This document shows, piece by piece, positions 37,214 through 51,700 of a stretch of 64,000 nucleotides of DNA. Numbering within the stretch: the stretch's first letter is position 1; every line of letters begins with the position of its first letter. This DNA is from Paramecium tetraurelia (taxonomy: Eukaryota; Ciliophora; Oligohymenophorea; Peniculida; Parameciidae): contig NW_001799366.1 in assembly GCF_000165425.1 (NCBI RefSeq), positions 231,254 to 295,253 on the forward strand, in the 5' to 3' direction. The position numbers were made by a program, and so were the translations under genes. The notes below the pieces were generated by a model. The model searched no databases. It was not told where the DNA came from and saw only the letters and a program-made list of their open reading frames with translations.

Positions 37214-37503
37214 GAATTAATAATTATATATTTCATTTATTTTAACTAAAAGAAATCTGTCTCAACTCTAAATCAAATGAGACTCGAAGTTAATTATTCT
37301 ATACATGAGTTGCTTTTTATTGATTAGCAACTTAATAATTATTTGTAATAAATAATTCTTATATCGGAATCTATTATTGAAGTTAAAATGTTATTAGTGT
37401 TGATATCTTTCATATAGCTTCAAAACTAAGGAACTATATTATAAACTATTAGTTTCTTTATCTTTTAGAATTTATTAATATTTAGATTATGAATTGTTTA
37501 CAA

Positions 37504-40500
37504 ATGCAATAAATATACTAATAACCTTAGTTAATAAGTGTGGCTCCTTATTTAGCTTCCTATTGTGTTGGATATCACAAAGAATATCCAATATCTTTGC
37601 ATCAGCAAGTGTTTGAGCCTGACTTTACAATGAAACCAAATTATAAAGCCATCAAAACATTTGATCCTTAATAACTTGTGAGATATTTGCAAAATCATTT
37701 TCCTTTGATAAGGAGAAACATTTTTTAATTTGAAGATTAGATGAGAAAGTTAAATTAAATATTTGGATAGATTGTTATAAATGGTAATCTATATTTAAAT
37801 AGATTAGGTTACCACATTGATGATTTCTTAAAATAATTCTATTTCGTTTTGGATAAAAGATTGCAAAGGCTCTTTGATGATCTTGATTAGCACTTAATCA
37901 AATTGAAAGTAAAATAAGCATAGGAATTGATACCAGGTGACTACAGAATTGGGGACACTCGAAAACATATTAGATAAAAATTAATAGATATGTCAAACGA
38001 TTTTGTGACTAAATTTGCTTCCAGAACAAATCCACAAGCATATGATAGAGAAGTTATAAAAATAATTGATCAAATTTTAAGAATCTATGAATTACAGAAA
38101 TATGATCATGGATGGCATTTTATCATAAATATCACAAAATTCAATCTAGAAGATGTATTGGAAAGGGCTTGCAATAATGAACCCACCTAATTTTAAAAAA
38201 TAGATGAACTGATTGAATCCATGTTTATTATTTCAATGAAATAAGTTAAGGATGCTACTGAACATGAAAATACAAGCCCACTCTTTGTTTTTAATAAGGA
38301 TGCTGTGTTGTCTAGGTAATTCTATTATTTTATCATAAAGATTTCATTCAATTATCAATGATAGATCAGATCCCTAAATATCCATTAATGATTTGTATTA
38401 TATAAGTAAAACTGTGTGTATGAGAGATAGAAGAATCATTTACAACGAATTTTATGATTAAATTAATAAGGAACTTAAAGAAATTGCTCCTGAATATTTC
38501 TAATTTGCAACAACAGAAAAGAGCGAATATTAAAAGAAAAGAGAAGAACTTCATAAAAAATTAATAAAAACTTAAAGCGATTGGGAATCTTTAAAGGAAG
38601 ATGAAATTTACTATCTAATTTTAGAGGATAGAATTAATGAAGAGGTTTTAAGAAAGGTTCCCTTGACAAGTGAAAGATAGTTACAATAATTGTAAAATTT
38701 AAGTGCCTTCGCAAACAAATCTTCCAAACTATAATCTGATGCAGTAACTTTGCTTAAGGAGATCTTGGATCACAAAGATGAATCAAAAGTCTATATTGAA
38801 ACCAAACTCCAAGAGGCTTTGGATAAGGCAAAATAATATTATACAAAGATGACACCTGGTAGAACGCCATCCTCAAATTAAATTAAATAATACGTAGATA
38901 GTCTTTATAGTGAATTAACCAACTTATTAAACTCAGATATCTCTAAGTTTTAAGGATAAATGTCATAAACTGATAAGTCTGTTGAACAATAACTTGCTAA
39001 AAACAAACAGAATCCTTATTTATAATAAGTATAAAAAGAACTTCAAAAGTAACAGGTTAGAGATCATATATAAAAAGAACACGAAAATGAAATGAAAAGC
39101 AGATATGAATTAGTTGATTTCGTGATAAGATCATAGTATTAGCAAGATCTATCTAAAGAAAATGCATCAACAAAACCAACTTAGCCTTTAAATAAAATTG
39201 TAATCATGGAAGGTAGTTCTATAGCAAATGAACATTATTATGGAAGATAAATTGAAAACAATCAAAAACCTGAGTAAGAAGGTAAATATGAATAATGGAT
39301 AAATAAAAACAAGTCTGAAAATAGTTCGAGTTTGAGTAAAAATGTCGATGTCGCTTCCATATCAAAATAACATGTCCTTAAAAATGTGGGATAACCATCA
39401 GACTCTGAATAATTTAGAAAAGAATATTTAGAGAAAAATAACCAACAAACAACAAAACCAGATCCAAAACTAATAATTTAACAGGAGCCACCAATAAAGC
39501 CAGATCCATTAATAGATACCCAAATACAAAAACAAACAAAAAACCCAGATCCTCCTATAGATCCTCAATAAAAAGCACCATCAACTGAGGTGGATCCTCC
39601 TTAAAAGGAACCATCGACTAAGACTTATCCTCAACAACAACAACTTTCAACTAATATATATCCTTTTAAAGATATCCATATAAAATAGCCAGAAGCTTCA
39701 AATCCAATAGAATTAAATCAGAAAAATATTATAGAACTTAATTAATCCTTCTAGTCTTAGATATAATCTGGTAGCGAATCTATTTTAGAAAAGGATTCTG
39801 AAAATTTAAATGAAATAAGATAGTCTGAAAATGAAGTATGGGAGATTGATTTTATTCTTATAACCCCAGAAATTTTGCCCTCAATAAATAAGTATACTAA
39901 AGGAACAAAGTATGGAAAAAAAATTCTAATTACAATGAAAGAATTTAATTCTATTGAATATGTAATTTAATTGTTTGAAGATTTTAATTTATAAGATAAG
40001 GCTTACTTTTTAGATTTTGATGTAGCACTAGAGCTATTGGCCATTTTTGATAAATTAATTTCTTAAGAAGAAGTTGAAGATGATGTTGAAAGATTAGATT
40101 CTTATATAAAGATGACATATCAGAAAAGTACTGGAAGAAAAAACTTTGGTGAATAAAAAAACTTTTTCCCATTTCAAGATAATCGATTTTTGTTTTATTT
40201 AGTTGAAAAGGATCCTGATTCAAATTAATTAATATTCTATTTCGATGAATAGCCAAATGAAGATGAAATGGGGGAAGAATTCGATCAATTTTTGCAGATG
40301 TTCCAATAGATTTTCTAATGTGAAGAGTTTGAAATTTCTCAAGTGATTCTTCCACCTTAATCAAAAATAAAGCTTGATTCCTTTGGAGCTGATGGAAACT
40401 ATATAAAGTATATGATGACAGTTTTTACAATTATTTATGAGCAATAAAATATTTAGCGAGACATAATTATAAATGATGACACAATTGAAAGAGCATTTTG

Positions 40501-41116
40501 GGCTTTAAATTAATATATGGAATTATACACAGCATTGCAAGAGAATGAGGAAGATGTTAGAAATACCTTTATTGAAATGATAGAATAGGCACAAAAGAAT
40601 AATAATACTGTAATAATTAAAGCAATAGAAGAGTATTACTCAAAAGAAGGACTTGAAAATTCATCATTAGTAAAAATTATACATTATATTTTAGCAAATA
40701 TAAGAGATTTATGACGACTTCTTGTAAAATAAGGTTATAAAATAAGCCTTTTTCTCTATAGATATTGTAATTTAAGAATAATAATAAAAGTATAGTCTTT
40801 ATGTTCATCTATAAAAAGTAGCAAAAACTAATTTTCTAAAGGTATAATCATTAAATTTAGCTAGATATTTACTCTAGAAAGCTATGGAGAATTCAATGAA
40901 TTGATGTTTAACATGTTATTGATAAATGATGGCTTATTTACATATGAAATTTACTAAGATTTTCCAAGACATAAAATTTTCTAAGAATATAGCGAAGTAA
41001 CGCTGGGAGCATTTTACCATCTTGTAATAAAGAAAAATTTAACACCCGAAGAGGCTATGGCAAATTTAGTTTTCTCAGTAGTTCCATATAGTCTTATTTT
41101 AAAAAAATAAGAATGA
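37504..41116 (+). CDS. Large protein of unknown function, 1,179 aa
   Basis: Four exons (37504-38315, 38341-40669, 40695-40841, 40865-41116; introns 25, 25 and 23 nt). The N-terminal 500 residues are mostly helical (VAPYLASYCVGYHKEY, then a long Lys/Gln/Glu-rich part). About residues 640-740 is a Pro/Asp/Gln-rich low-complexity linker with repeated PDP and DPP units. The C-terminal 400 residues are acidic and folded-looking, ending in a compact helical domain (YGEFNELMFNMLL, NLTPEEAMANLVFSVV). No membrane span or signal peptide. The last two introns were placed because removing them removes TGA codons and joins protein-like frames. No family recognised. Confidence 0.7.
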
Positions 41117-42230
41117 TTTATTAACTTAAAAATAAATATATAAATTTTAAATTCTTTTATGAGTTAAATATTTGTAGTTTTGTTTGTTATAAAATCATTT
41201 ATCTTAGATAAGAAAAATACAATTATTGCCAATTGCAAATCCTCAAACTATATTGTTTACAGAAATGACACTGTTAATTGAAATCACTTTGAATCCTTAA
41301 ATATTCTTAATTCACTGATTTAAATAATGGAATTTACAGTATTTAGGATTAGAACCATCCGCTTTATTGTAAATTTATCCATTAAATTATTCCAATGTTA
41401 GGTTCCACCTATTATGCATTAAATCTATCACATTTTTAATTATTTATTGAGAAATAAATAGAATTTTTTACAAAAATAGTAATGTTACTTATAAAAAAAT
41501 ATCACTTTTCAAATTTATTATTGCAAATTACTCATTTAGATTGTTTAGGATATATTTGAGGTAATTTCTTCAATTACCTCAACCATTATCATGTCACTTT
41601 AAAATAAAATTGACTCACTTGGATTTAACCCTTTAATAAAAGAATAATGAAATAGTCTCATTGAAAAATAGGATTAATTTTAAATTTCTTAATTCTTTAT
41701 TTATTTTAAGAAACTTAATATTAGAAAAGCATCAAAATAAAGTGAAAGACATACTGATTTAATCGAAAAGCTCTACTATTTAATTTCAACAGTAGATTTG
41801 AGATGAATTTTTGATTCTTCTTTATCAAAAATTTGAAGAACACTTATAAATTAATGAGTTTCATTAAGGATAATAATACGATAATAAAAAAATTATAAAA
41901 ACATCAGAAAATTTAGAAGTTTTTCTATTAACCTTAGCGAAACTCATAGTTGCACTTCAGTTTTTTTCATATAGTATATAGTATAATAAAAATATTTTTC
42001 TCAAAACTTCTGTATTTATAATGATGATTAAAGATGATTTTATTGGATTTCAATTGGTTTATTTGTTTTTTTGAATTAAGTGAGTAAAATGATATTTAAT
42101 TGAGGTTTATTTTAAGGAGGTTCACTTCTTTGTGTACGTTATTTAAATATAATTATTATTTAAAGAATTATAACACATTAATTTTCATTTGAACACGTAG
42201 TAAAGTGTTCCTATAAAGGCAAACAATAAA
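41117..42230. other. 1.1-kb intergenic stretch
   Basis: No supported gene. Contains the perfect hairpin at 41558-41580 and otherwise AT-rich sequence; some short frames around 41830-41950 look weakly protein-like but have TGA codons on both sides and no start. Confidence 0.5.
41558..41580. other. Perfect 9-bp hairpin
   Basis: GAGGTAATT, a TCTTC loop, and AATTACCTC pair perfectly. It sits 440 bp downstream of the preceding stop and 650 bp upstream of the next gene. Role unknown. Confidence 0.6.
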
Positions 42231-42503
42231 ATGGTTAAAAAGATGATAATGCGTCTATCTTATTAATCTCTTGATCCAATAAGCTTGATGATTCCTTATG
42301 ATAGTCCCAAATCGCCGATTGTATAATTCACTTTATTTTATATTCTCTATTTTGATAATAAGAAGTACTTTGAGAGAGTCATTTTGCCTTTTGAAGGATT
42401 CCAAGACGTCTTCCCCGATTTGCAAGCTTTCCTCAGCCAATCGATGAGAATAATTCAAAGAATTTTATTGATCAATCATAAGCCCAACATTACTATTGCT
42501 TGA
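42231..42503 (+). CDS. Small protein, 90 aa, unknown
   Basis: Uninterrupted frame from ATG 42231 to TGA 42501-42503. Mixed composition with a normal share of GC-rich codons (VILPFEGFQDVFPDLQAFL), unlike the surrounding AT-rich DNA, which supports real coding. No domain, signal peptide or family recognised. It lies 216 bp upstream of the dynein gene on the same strand. Confidence 0.5.
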
Positions 42504-42719
42504 ATTCTATCGGAATCCATTATTAAATGCTTTTGAGTTTGTGTTCGGTCTCATAATTATTTTTTTGTTATTTTAATTTTTAAAATAGTTGTCATTTATT
42601 TTAATATTGTGTTACTTGTCAATGAAGAAAATCGAAGGATGAATTCTTCAAGGTTGAGATGATAAAAAATAATACGAAAGAATATGGATTCATTTTTTGA
42701 TATATAAATATTTTAATTA

Positions 42720-45700
42720 ATGAGACCTAGTTCTCGATAAAGACCTGGATCTTTGACAACTCGATATCAAACTCCTCAAAGAACTCCATAAAGATTTAGT
42801 AAAGAGGTATATTTTTAGAGGAAGCTTAAACATTTCACATTTGATCTGAGTTCCTCTATGATCAATGAATGTATTCCTGCAAAAAAGTAGTTGAAACCCG
42901 CAATTCACATTTAGCAGCTGGGCAATAGAATTAAGAAATTTGCATATTTGCCATTGCATTTATTTGAAGATAGTTCTTTTGACAGATTTTCTAATCAGGA
43001 TTTATTTTTGAAAATATAAAGATCTGGTCCAATCACTGCATTCGTTCTCAATAATCAGAATGAATTTGTGGAGGGGAAGATCGTTGATTACAATCATCAG
43101 ACCTAATTATTCAATTATCAGAGTAACGATTAATTTGGAGAAATTTCAAGACTTTATTTTCTATGTGATTTTGAAAATGTTAAACTGTATGTACAGAAAT
43201 TCGAGAAGGCTTTGAATGATCGAGAGGCAATGGATAATGTATTGAGATATAATTACTACATTGATAATATGCAGACTCAAGACATTCCTGAATTGTCAGT
43301 CGATAAGATTTAGAGGATTCAAAAATTGATAGGGAAAGTTGAGTAAGGACATGCAATTTAAATTAATACCCATTACAAGAGAGTACAAAATGAGATGCAA
43401 TTAAATTCATACTTAAAACACAATAAAGATGTCTTAAACTTCTAATTGGCCATCAAAGGGACTAAACCTGTTATCCCTGAGTTCGGGAAGATTTAATTAA
43501 AATTCAAAGAGATGATGATTGTTCATAGAGATTTTGTAGACTATCAACCAACTTCATTCGAAATGGTTAAGAAACAATTTCAAGAGATATCCCTCTTTGT
43601 TTTACCTGAGCTGATCAAATCCTTCTTCTACATAAACGAACTAAATAATTACATATGTTCCCTTGAATTACTTTATTGGGATAAGAAACCTTACTCCATC
43701 CTGCAATTGAAAGAAAAGTAGGATCAATTAGTGAGTCGTTAGTTCAAGGTCATCTCCAAATGGAGTGAAAGAATCAAAGGAATAATGAAGGATGGTTTAT
43801 AAGAATTGGAATAGAAGGGAGTGATTCTATAGGAGCATCGATTAAAAAGGATAATTTCAGTTATTAGGATAAAACAATTAGAGTCATTGTCAAAGTTAAT
43901 TGTCGACAATGTGACTAATTTTAGATTAAATTTCCTTAAAAAGAAATAGAGTGTGTTTTAAATATCAGTTGGGTATTTTGGTGGTTTTTAATATTCCTTT
44001 GATGTATTAGAGATTACTAACATTTATTGCAACAGTCTTGCCAATTAGTTATTGGAATTGAGTAAGATTAGAGATCCTGAATGCATTATGAATATATCAG
44101 ATCTTATGTATTTATAATGCATTTCATAAAAAGATTAATTAATTTAAGACTTTGTGGAAGAATTAACAATTGCAGTATAAAGGATTAATAGTAAGTTAAT
44201 AGATCACCTGAAAAAGTACATGAAGTATCAATACATATTTGAATGGAAATTAGAGGATTTTGTGAAAGATTGCACAACTCCTGAGGATGTTTTTGATCTC
44301 TAATTATTTAAGCAACAGATATTGAAACTACAATCCTTGCAGATATAATTGACTAAGGAAATAGCTCCGACTGATTGGGTGTCTATTTTCATCATTGACA
44401 ATACACATCTATTGTTTTAAATCAACCAATTATTGGAGAAGAACATCTTCTAAATGATGGAGTACATTTCAGGTTTAGCCAATAATCAAATAAAGGAGAC
44501 TACTCTACAATTTCAGAAGCTCATGTTGATGATTAAGAAATAGAACAATGATATCATTGGATTGGAGAATCACAGAAATTTCTTGAATCATGGAGTTGCT
44601 GAGAACATTCATCAATTAGAAATAAATATTAAGGAAACTCTTAAGGTTTATGAAATATTGGATGAGTTGTCGTATATAAGTTCTTCTGAGTAGATGAAAG
44701 AGAGATGGAATCTGTTATCATATGTTAATATGTGTAAATAATAGATAACTGAGAGTTTAGAGGATTTGATGGAGAAGAGAATTCAATAGAAGTACGATTT
44801 CCAGTAAGAATTATTGCATTTCAAGTACACAATTGATGATTCAGAACGTAAAATCAATAATTTTGTTAAAAATTTCAGTGTGAACCAGACGAATGACCAG
44901 ACCTTTATGAAGGAATTATTGGATCTGAAACAATAGGCAGTTTTAATGAATCAATATGAAACAGTGTTTAATTTGTAATAGAGTAATTTTGGGAAAATAG
45001 ATTTCATTATTCAACAACTTTAGCCTCTGGAGAATTTGTAGAGGTTGATGAAACAATGGAAGAACAATACTTGGATGTAGATGAAGATAAGTGAGTTGAA
45101 TACTAAACAAATTTAGGAGTTCACAGAGAATAGTTTAATTGAATTATAAGAAATATTGGTATTTTCAAATGAGAAGAGGATGACATCAATTACACAATTA
45201 TCATAGAGTTTATTATTAGAAATCAAGGAATTCAGTCCACATTTGCCATTAATATTAGCATTGACAGAACCAGGGATGAGACAAAGACATTGGGATCAAT
45301 TAAATAAATTGATTGCTCAATAAGTGGATTATGCTAGCAAATCTCTATAAGAACTATTAAACCTTTTTCATTAGGATATTCGAAAATAAGTCATCGAAAT
45401 TAGTTTTATCGCAAAATAAGAATTGATTGTTGAGTAGACATATTTGCAATTGTGTCATGACTTTCACAATTTGACTGCTTAGATTATTAAACCTAGGATT
45501 TAGTTACAGAATTTCTAATTCAATAAGTTGGTGAATTTGGATTAATTATTCTAAAAATTGGATGATTCCTTATGCTCTCTCAGTATAATATTGCAATCGA
45601 AGTATCATGATCCTTGGAAACAAGAGTTGGCCTAATTGGAAAGTCAAATGATATACACTTAAACTATAGTGTAATAATTTGATTAGATGCAATAATTGTT

Positions 45701-48700
45701 TTAATACATCCATCCGGTGTTTTTGTAGAATGATTTATAAAAATAATTGCCTATTGAAGTTTCTAGATTCAAGGGTGTGGAGAAGTTTTGGAAGATGTCA
45801 ACCAATGAATTCTCAGGATAATAGATCCATAAGTATAAATCTAATTAAATTGAAGAGTAAATTCACAAATTGTAGATGATTGAGAAATCATTAAGCAATT
45901 ATATCGATAAGAAGAGAGAGATATTTCAGAGATTTCACTTTCTATCCAATCAGCAAATCTTGCTCATACAAAGCAAAGCCACTAAACCCAATGACTTCAT
46001 TGATTAGATATTCCTATTCAATAAAGTAGAGATGGATGAAGATGGAATCACTCAATTGCAAATACAGGACAAACTTGGTAAAGTCACTGAAAGATTGAAC
46101 ATCGAGACTATTAAGATCTATTCCAAGAATGTGGAAGATTGGCTACATGACTTAATTCTAGTGATGAGAAAGACCTTGAAAAATTAGATATTAAAATCTT
46201 CCCAAAGCAAACAGATTAAAATTCTTATGGACAAGATAGAGTGGACACAACACTTGGATGATTAATTTAAAAATTACCAGGATAAACCAAATTACAAATA
46301 TAAACATTTGTCATAGATTTCCCCTGATAGTTTTGAATATCAAATTCAATTGAAATATTATTTAAATGAAAACAAAGAGATCATTATCCAATTCCTCAAT
46401 TATAACTTCTCTTATGATTACGAATTCCTTTAGGAAAGCGATTTGTTCATTGAAACTCCTCAAACTGATCGATGCTTTGCCAATTTGGCATTTGCCATAA
46501 GTTCTCAATTTGGATCGTTTCTGTATGGTAACAGTGGTAAAATAGAGACAATTAAACAATTTAGTAATTGCTTAGGAAAGTACTTCATTGTGATGAATGC
46601 AGAAATAAGCAACTATCAAATTCTTACTCATCTTTGTAAGGGAGTGAGTGCAACAGGGTCCTTCTTTGCTTTGACCAAATGTTCTGAAGTATGTTTAAAT
46701 TAGTAAATTAGATGAGATTAGATCTATTATCCATATTTGTTCAGCTAGTCAAAGTATTATACTTTGCCATTCGTAATTCACTTCATCAAATTGAATTGGA
46801 AGGTTCCACAATTAAAGTTGAACCAACCTTCTCCTTCTTTTTGATTGGTGGTACTAAAAATACAATCAACTCTGAAATAAGATATTATTTTCGACCCATC
46901 TACTTCCAGAAAATAGACCTAGCTATCTTCATAGACTTTATAAGTTAAGAATATGAGTTGTATGATTCCATAACACAGCTAAAATAATTCGTTTATCTTT
47001 ACCAATCAATAAAGAGGAGTGACATTTCCATGTTCAAAATAAAGTAGATTGTTCAATAAGCCATTACCCATGGAATGTACAATGCCATCTAGATCAATTT
47101 CCAAGAACCAGAGTTCTAAGAAATCATTCATTCTATTTGGCCAAAAAAAGAGGAAATCAAACCCTAATTGAAAGATCTCCTACTAAATAATTGCTATGTA
47201 TTGTTATTTGGAGAATCCTTAACAGGCAAGTCCTTATAAATCAGTCAATTGTCCAATTATCATAAGATTTACTTGTCCTCTTATCCGTTGAGTCATTTCT
47301 TTGGATCCTTTGAATCTGAGGGTGTCATTTCTTAGATACTAAACAAGATTGGAAATAATATCCTTGTAATCGATTGTGAATTAGATGATAAGTTAATTGA
47401 ATTGTTCCTTCCATTAATTTTATTCCAACAAATCAGATTCCCAAATGGAAAATCTCTGCAATTAAACAATCAAATCATTTTTGAAACTCCAACCATCTCC
47501 AATCTGTCACCAAATGTGATCACTAAAATATCTAGCTTGTATTTGAGTGGAAATGCCATTGAAATTCCAAAATATGCTCAGAATTTCTGTTGTCTTGCTG
47601 GCATGTATAAAAATCCTATCAGCAATAAATAACAACTGCATATTTATCAATAGATATTAAAAAAGATCAAAGGATAAAGCACTCCTGAATTTGAAACTGT
47701 ATTTGCAGCAACTTGGGCATTCGGATCTGCTTTGACCGAAGAGTTGCGTATGTTACTCAATAGACATATCAAAGAAATTTGGTAATAAGAAGAGAATAAG
47801 AGCGTGGATCCTTTAACATACGACAATCTCTTTGAATACATCCTTGAGGATGGCCAACTGGTTCCGAATGAGAAGGGAACTCAAATCACTAAGCTATTAG
47901 AATTTATTCCTAATATAATATTATATGGTAATTCTGGATCTGGAAAGAGTCATTACTTGCAGAATCCTTTGAGAGTGAACTTGAATACTAAAAGTTCTGA
48001 TCTCCAAAGCTTTTTATAAAGTAAATTAATTAAGAAAAGGAATGGAGTTTATTCAATAGGCAAGGTGTATATCGATGATATCCACCTATTAAATGCTAAT
48101 TCAATTGAATTTCTAAGAGAATTGACTGATAATCAAGGGTACTAGAATGTAAAATTAATTGACTTATAATTGATATTGACATCCCAACATATTAGTGATC
48201 ATAGGTATCTCAAATATTTTGTCATATATTTTTGTGAATCCCATTCCCACTAGACAATATTCTCAATACTATAAAAAAATTAGATTTAAAATGTTGAAGA
48301 CTTGATGTCTATTTATTAGAATGCACAATAATTCTTTATTAAACACTCTAGACGATTACAAGTGACTTGTTGGGATATTTGGAGATCAATTTCAAACAAT
48401 CGAAATGACCCCAGTTAATTTTTGATGTAGTCTCTTTTTAATAGGATAGATGATGACGATTTAAAAATAACTTGGGTCAGTCAATAGAAGCTGTTCAAAA
48501 GTGAGGATAATGAAAATCATAACCAATTATCTATGGATGGATTAATTTAATTTTAAGCCAATAACGATATCCTTAAATATTTAATAAAATTGATGAGTAA
48601 TTTTCCATCCAATAACAAACTCATCTTGTATGGTCCCTTGGGAGTTGGCAAGAAGACTATTTGCAAATTGGCTTGCAGGATCACAAAATTAGAGTATGTC

Positions 48701-51700
48701 ACTGATGTGAACAGTGATCACAGTTAAAATTCAGTTCTAATTTTGGATAATCCAAATTTCAAGGAGATTAGTTAATTGGTTAATTAGAGCATTAATGTAA
48801 TCCTAATAATGACCACTGAACATTTAGAGAAGTGTATTAGCAAGGGGAATTTCATGTATAAATTTTAGTTTTTACACTTTGGTGATTGGCCTGATGATGC
48901 CTTCTCAAGTAATGAGATTGGAAATATCATTTATAAGTACATGAAGCAATAGAATCATTACACTATTTCACCTCAGTCCTTTGTGAAATACAATGAATTA
49001 TAAGAGAAATTGTATAAAGAGAAGGATGAGAAGTTGAAGTTGAGAATTAATCAACTATCTAATGGATTGTAATTGTTGTATTCCGCATAGTAATAAATAA
49101 ACTTGATGAATAACAAATTGAATCAAATCAGACCTATTTTAGAATAGGCAGTAAAAGATGCTTAGGATTTTGTGAGAGTGCTTTAAGAAGAGTAACATAA
49201 GTCATAGGTAATCAGGGATCAAGTTTTGGAGGATGAATAGGTTGCTGAATAGGAATAGTAAAAGGCTTCTCAATTGCAAGAAACATGCAAACAGAGAGTG
49301 TCAAAAGTTAATGTGGAATTAGAGTAGACTCTTCAAGAAGTCCAAAAGTTGAAAAAGGAACATTTGGTGGAAATCAAGTCTTTAGTGCAACCCACCAGAG
49401 CTGTTAAAGTGATTCTTGGAGGAGCTGTAATATTATTGTCAGATCATATCAAGTATACTGGAAACCAGGATGATTATTTTGAAATAGCAAAGAAATATCT
49501 ATTGAATGATGTAAAGGATTTATTGGATATATTGAAGAATTATAATAAGGATGCAATCAAATCAATTATGATTCAATAGTTGGAATCAAGGATTATTAAT
49601 GATGCTGATTTTACATTGGAAAGAGCCAAGTAATGTAGTTTGGCAGTCAAATACCTATACAGTTGGGTTAGGGCCATTTATGATTACCACAAGGTTGTCA
49701 TGGAGACCTAGCCTATAAGAGATGAGTTGGAGGAGAGTTATCGAAGTCTGAAGGAGAAGACTGTTAATTTAGAGTAGAAGAAGAAGGAAGTCTAAGAAAT
49801 TAATATGAAATTGGAGGAGTGTGAGTTTTAGGTTAAGGAGAAACAAAATGTCAAGGTGCAATTGGAGTAGTAAATAGAGGAATGTTAAACTAAAATAAAG
49901 AGATCTTTGAAATTGATTGAGGGATTCAAGGAGGAGTAGAAGAGATGGACTAATATCATCTATTAATTAAAGGGCGAACAGACTCGCAATGAAGGAGACA
50001 GTATTATAGCTACAACTTTGATTACTTATGGTGGACCATTGGTGAAAGAACATAGAAATTAAATGTATATTTACTTGTATAAGGTGTTGAGAGATGCTGA
50101 AGTTAAATATTCAGAGAAGAGTAATTTAAATAGTTATTTTAATGAAGAGAGTGATAATTTTATATCTGAAAATGCCAACATTCTTAACTTTTAATACAAG
50201 CCTGTGATTTTGATTGATCCTCAGAATTTAGGGAAATAATATCTAACAGAGAAATATCATTATAAAGTATTGAATGATCCCAAGAAAATCTAGAATCATT
50301 TACAATTGAAATAACCCTTTTATATTGACATCACTGATAATATTGAACTGCTTCATCACGATCCAAAGATGATTCACTTTACTCATGAATAGAATGCAAA
50401 GTTTCAGGATCAAATTTACATCAATTATTAGATCATCAATTATACAATCACACAAGAAGCTCTAGTTGAGAAATTGCTTAAATGTTTGATTGAAGTTGAA
50501 AATCCAACACTAGAATTAAAGAAATAACATAACCTTGATCTGTGTAACCAAGAGAAGAAGTAACTCATATAAATTGAAAATCAGATATTGAACACTCTCC
50601 AGAATCAGAAGTCTATTGATGAATTGCTCAATAATGAGGTTATGATCAACCAATTGCACAATTCTAAATAGTTGTATGAGGAAACAACAAAAAGAATCGA
50701 CATGGCCAAAAGACTCAATGAAGATATCGATCTAAGCAGAGATTAATATAGGATGTTAGCCTAATAAATATCCTTAATCTTCATTAATATTTCAAATCTA
50801 CAAAGAATGAATCCAATATATCAATACAGTTTGGAATGGTTCCTTAAACAACTTATGCAACAGAGCAGTAAAATTTAGAGACAAAATGATATTGCTTTGA
50901 ATATCTAATTAATCAAGGCATAATTCTACAAAGGAATTATCAATGAAGTTAGTCTATTGCTTAATGAAGAGGATCGACTAATATTCTGTTTTTCTATTTC
51001 TCTTGATATTTTAAGTACAAAGGGCTTAATAACTCAAGAAGAATTAGATGCCTTTTTGGGATGCCAGAATCCATAATTGCCTCCACAATTCAAAATCGGT
51101 TGCAACCCTTGTATCTTCATTGATGATAGTGAATGGCCATCAATCAAAACCAAATTATACCACCTGAATAAACTCTAGCCATTCCATAACATATTAGAAA
51201 CTATTGAAGACTACCCCAATTAATTTAAGTAAGTGTACTTACATTAAACCTTCTCAACTGAATAACAAAAACTGACGTCTTTTCAAAAGTTGTTATTGAC
51301 TCTTGCCTTCAGACCAGATAAAGTCATCCCCATGATGATTAATATTATAGAACAGCAATTACAGTTGAAGTACAACACCATCAAGACAAGCATCAATGAG
51401 ATCCAATTCGATTCCAAAACCCCTCTTTTCATCTTCAATGATAGCAAATCTTATAGTAAATTGAGTGTCACTTTAGGGGAAGGACAATACTCCAAAGCTG
51501 AAAAGATATTAAGAGATTCCTTGGAACATGGTCACACACTGGAATTCCTGAATTGCCAATTCGCCACTCCATTCCTGAGTGTAGTTGAACAAATTCTTGA
51601 AGAAAATCAAGCACATCCCAATTTTAAATTGATATTGTAAGCCAAAAATTGTAAATCATTTCCTATTTCGTGGCTCAATCGAACAGTCAAAGTGGGCTAT

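Noticed and set aside
39984-40364. Minus-strand 126-codon frame
   Set aside because: Antisense to the 1,179-residue gene, whose frame is continuous over more than 2 kb.
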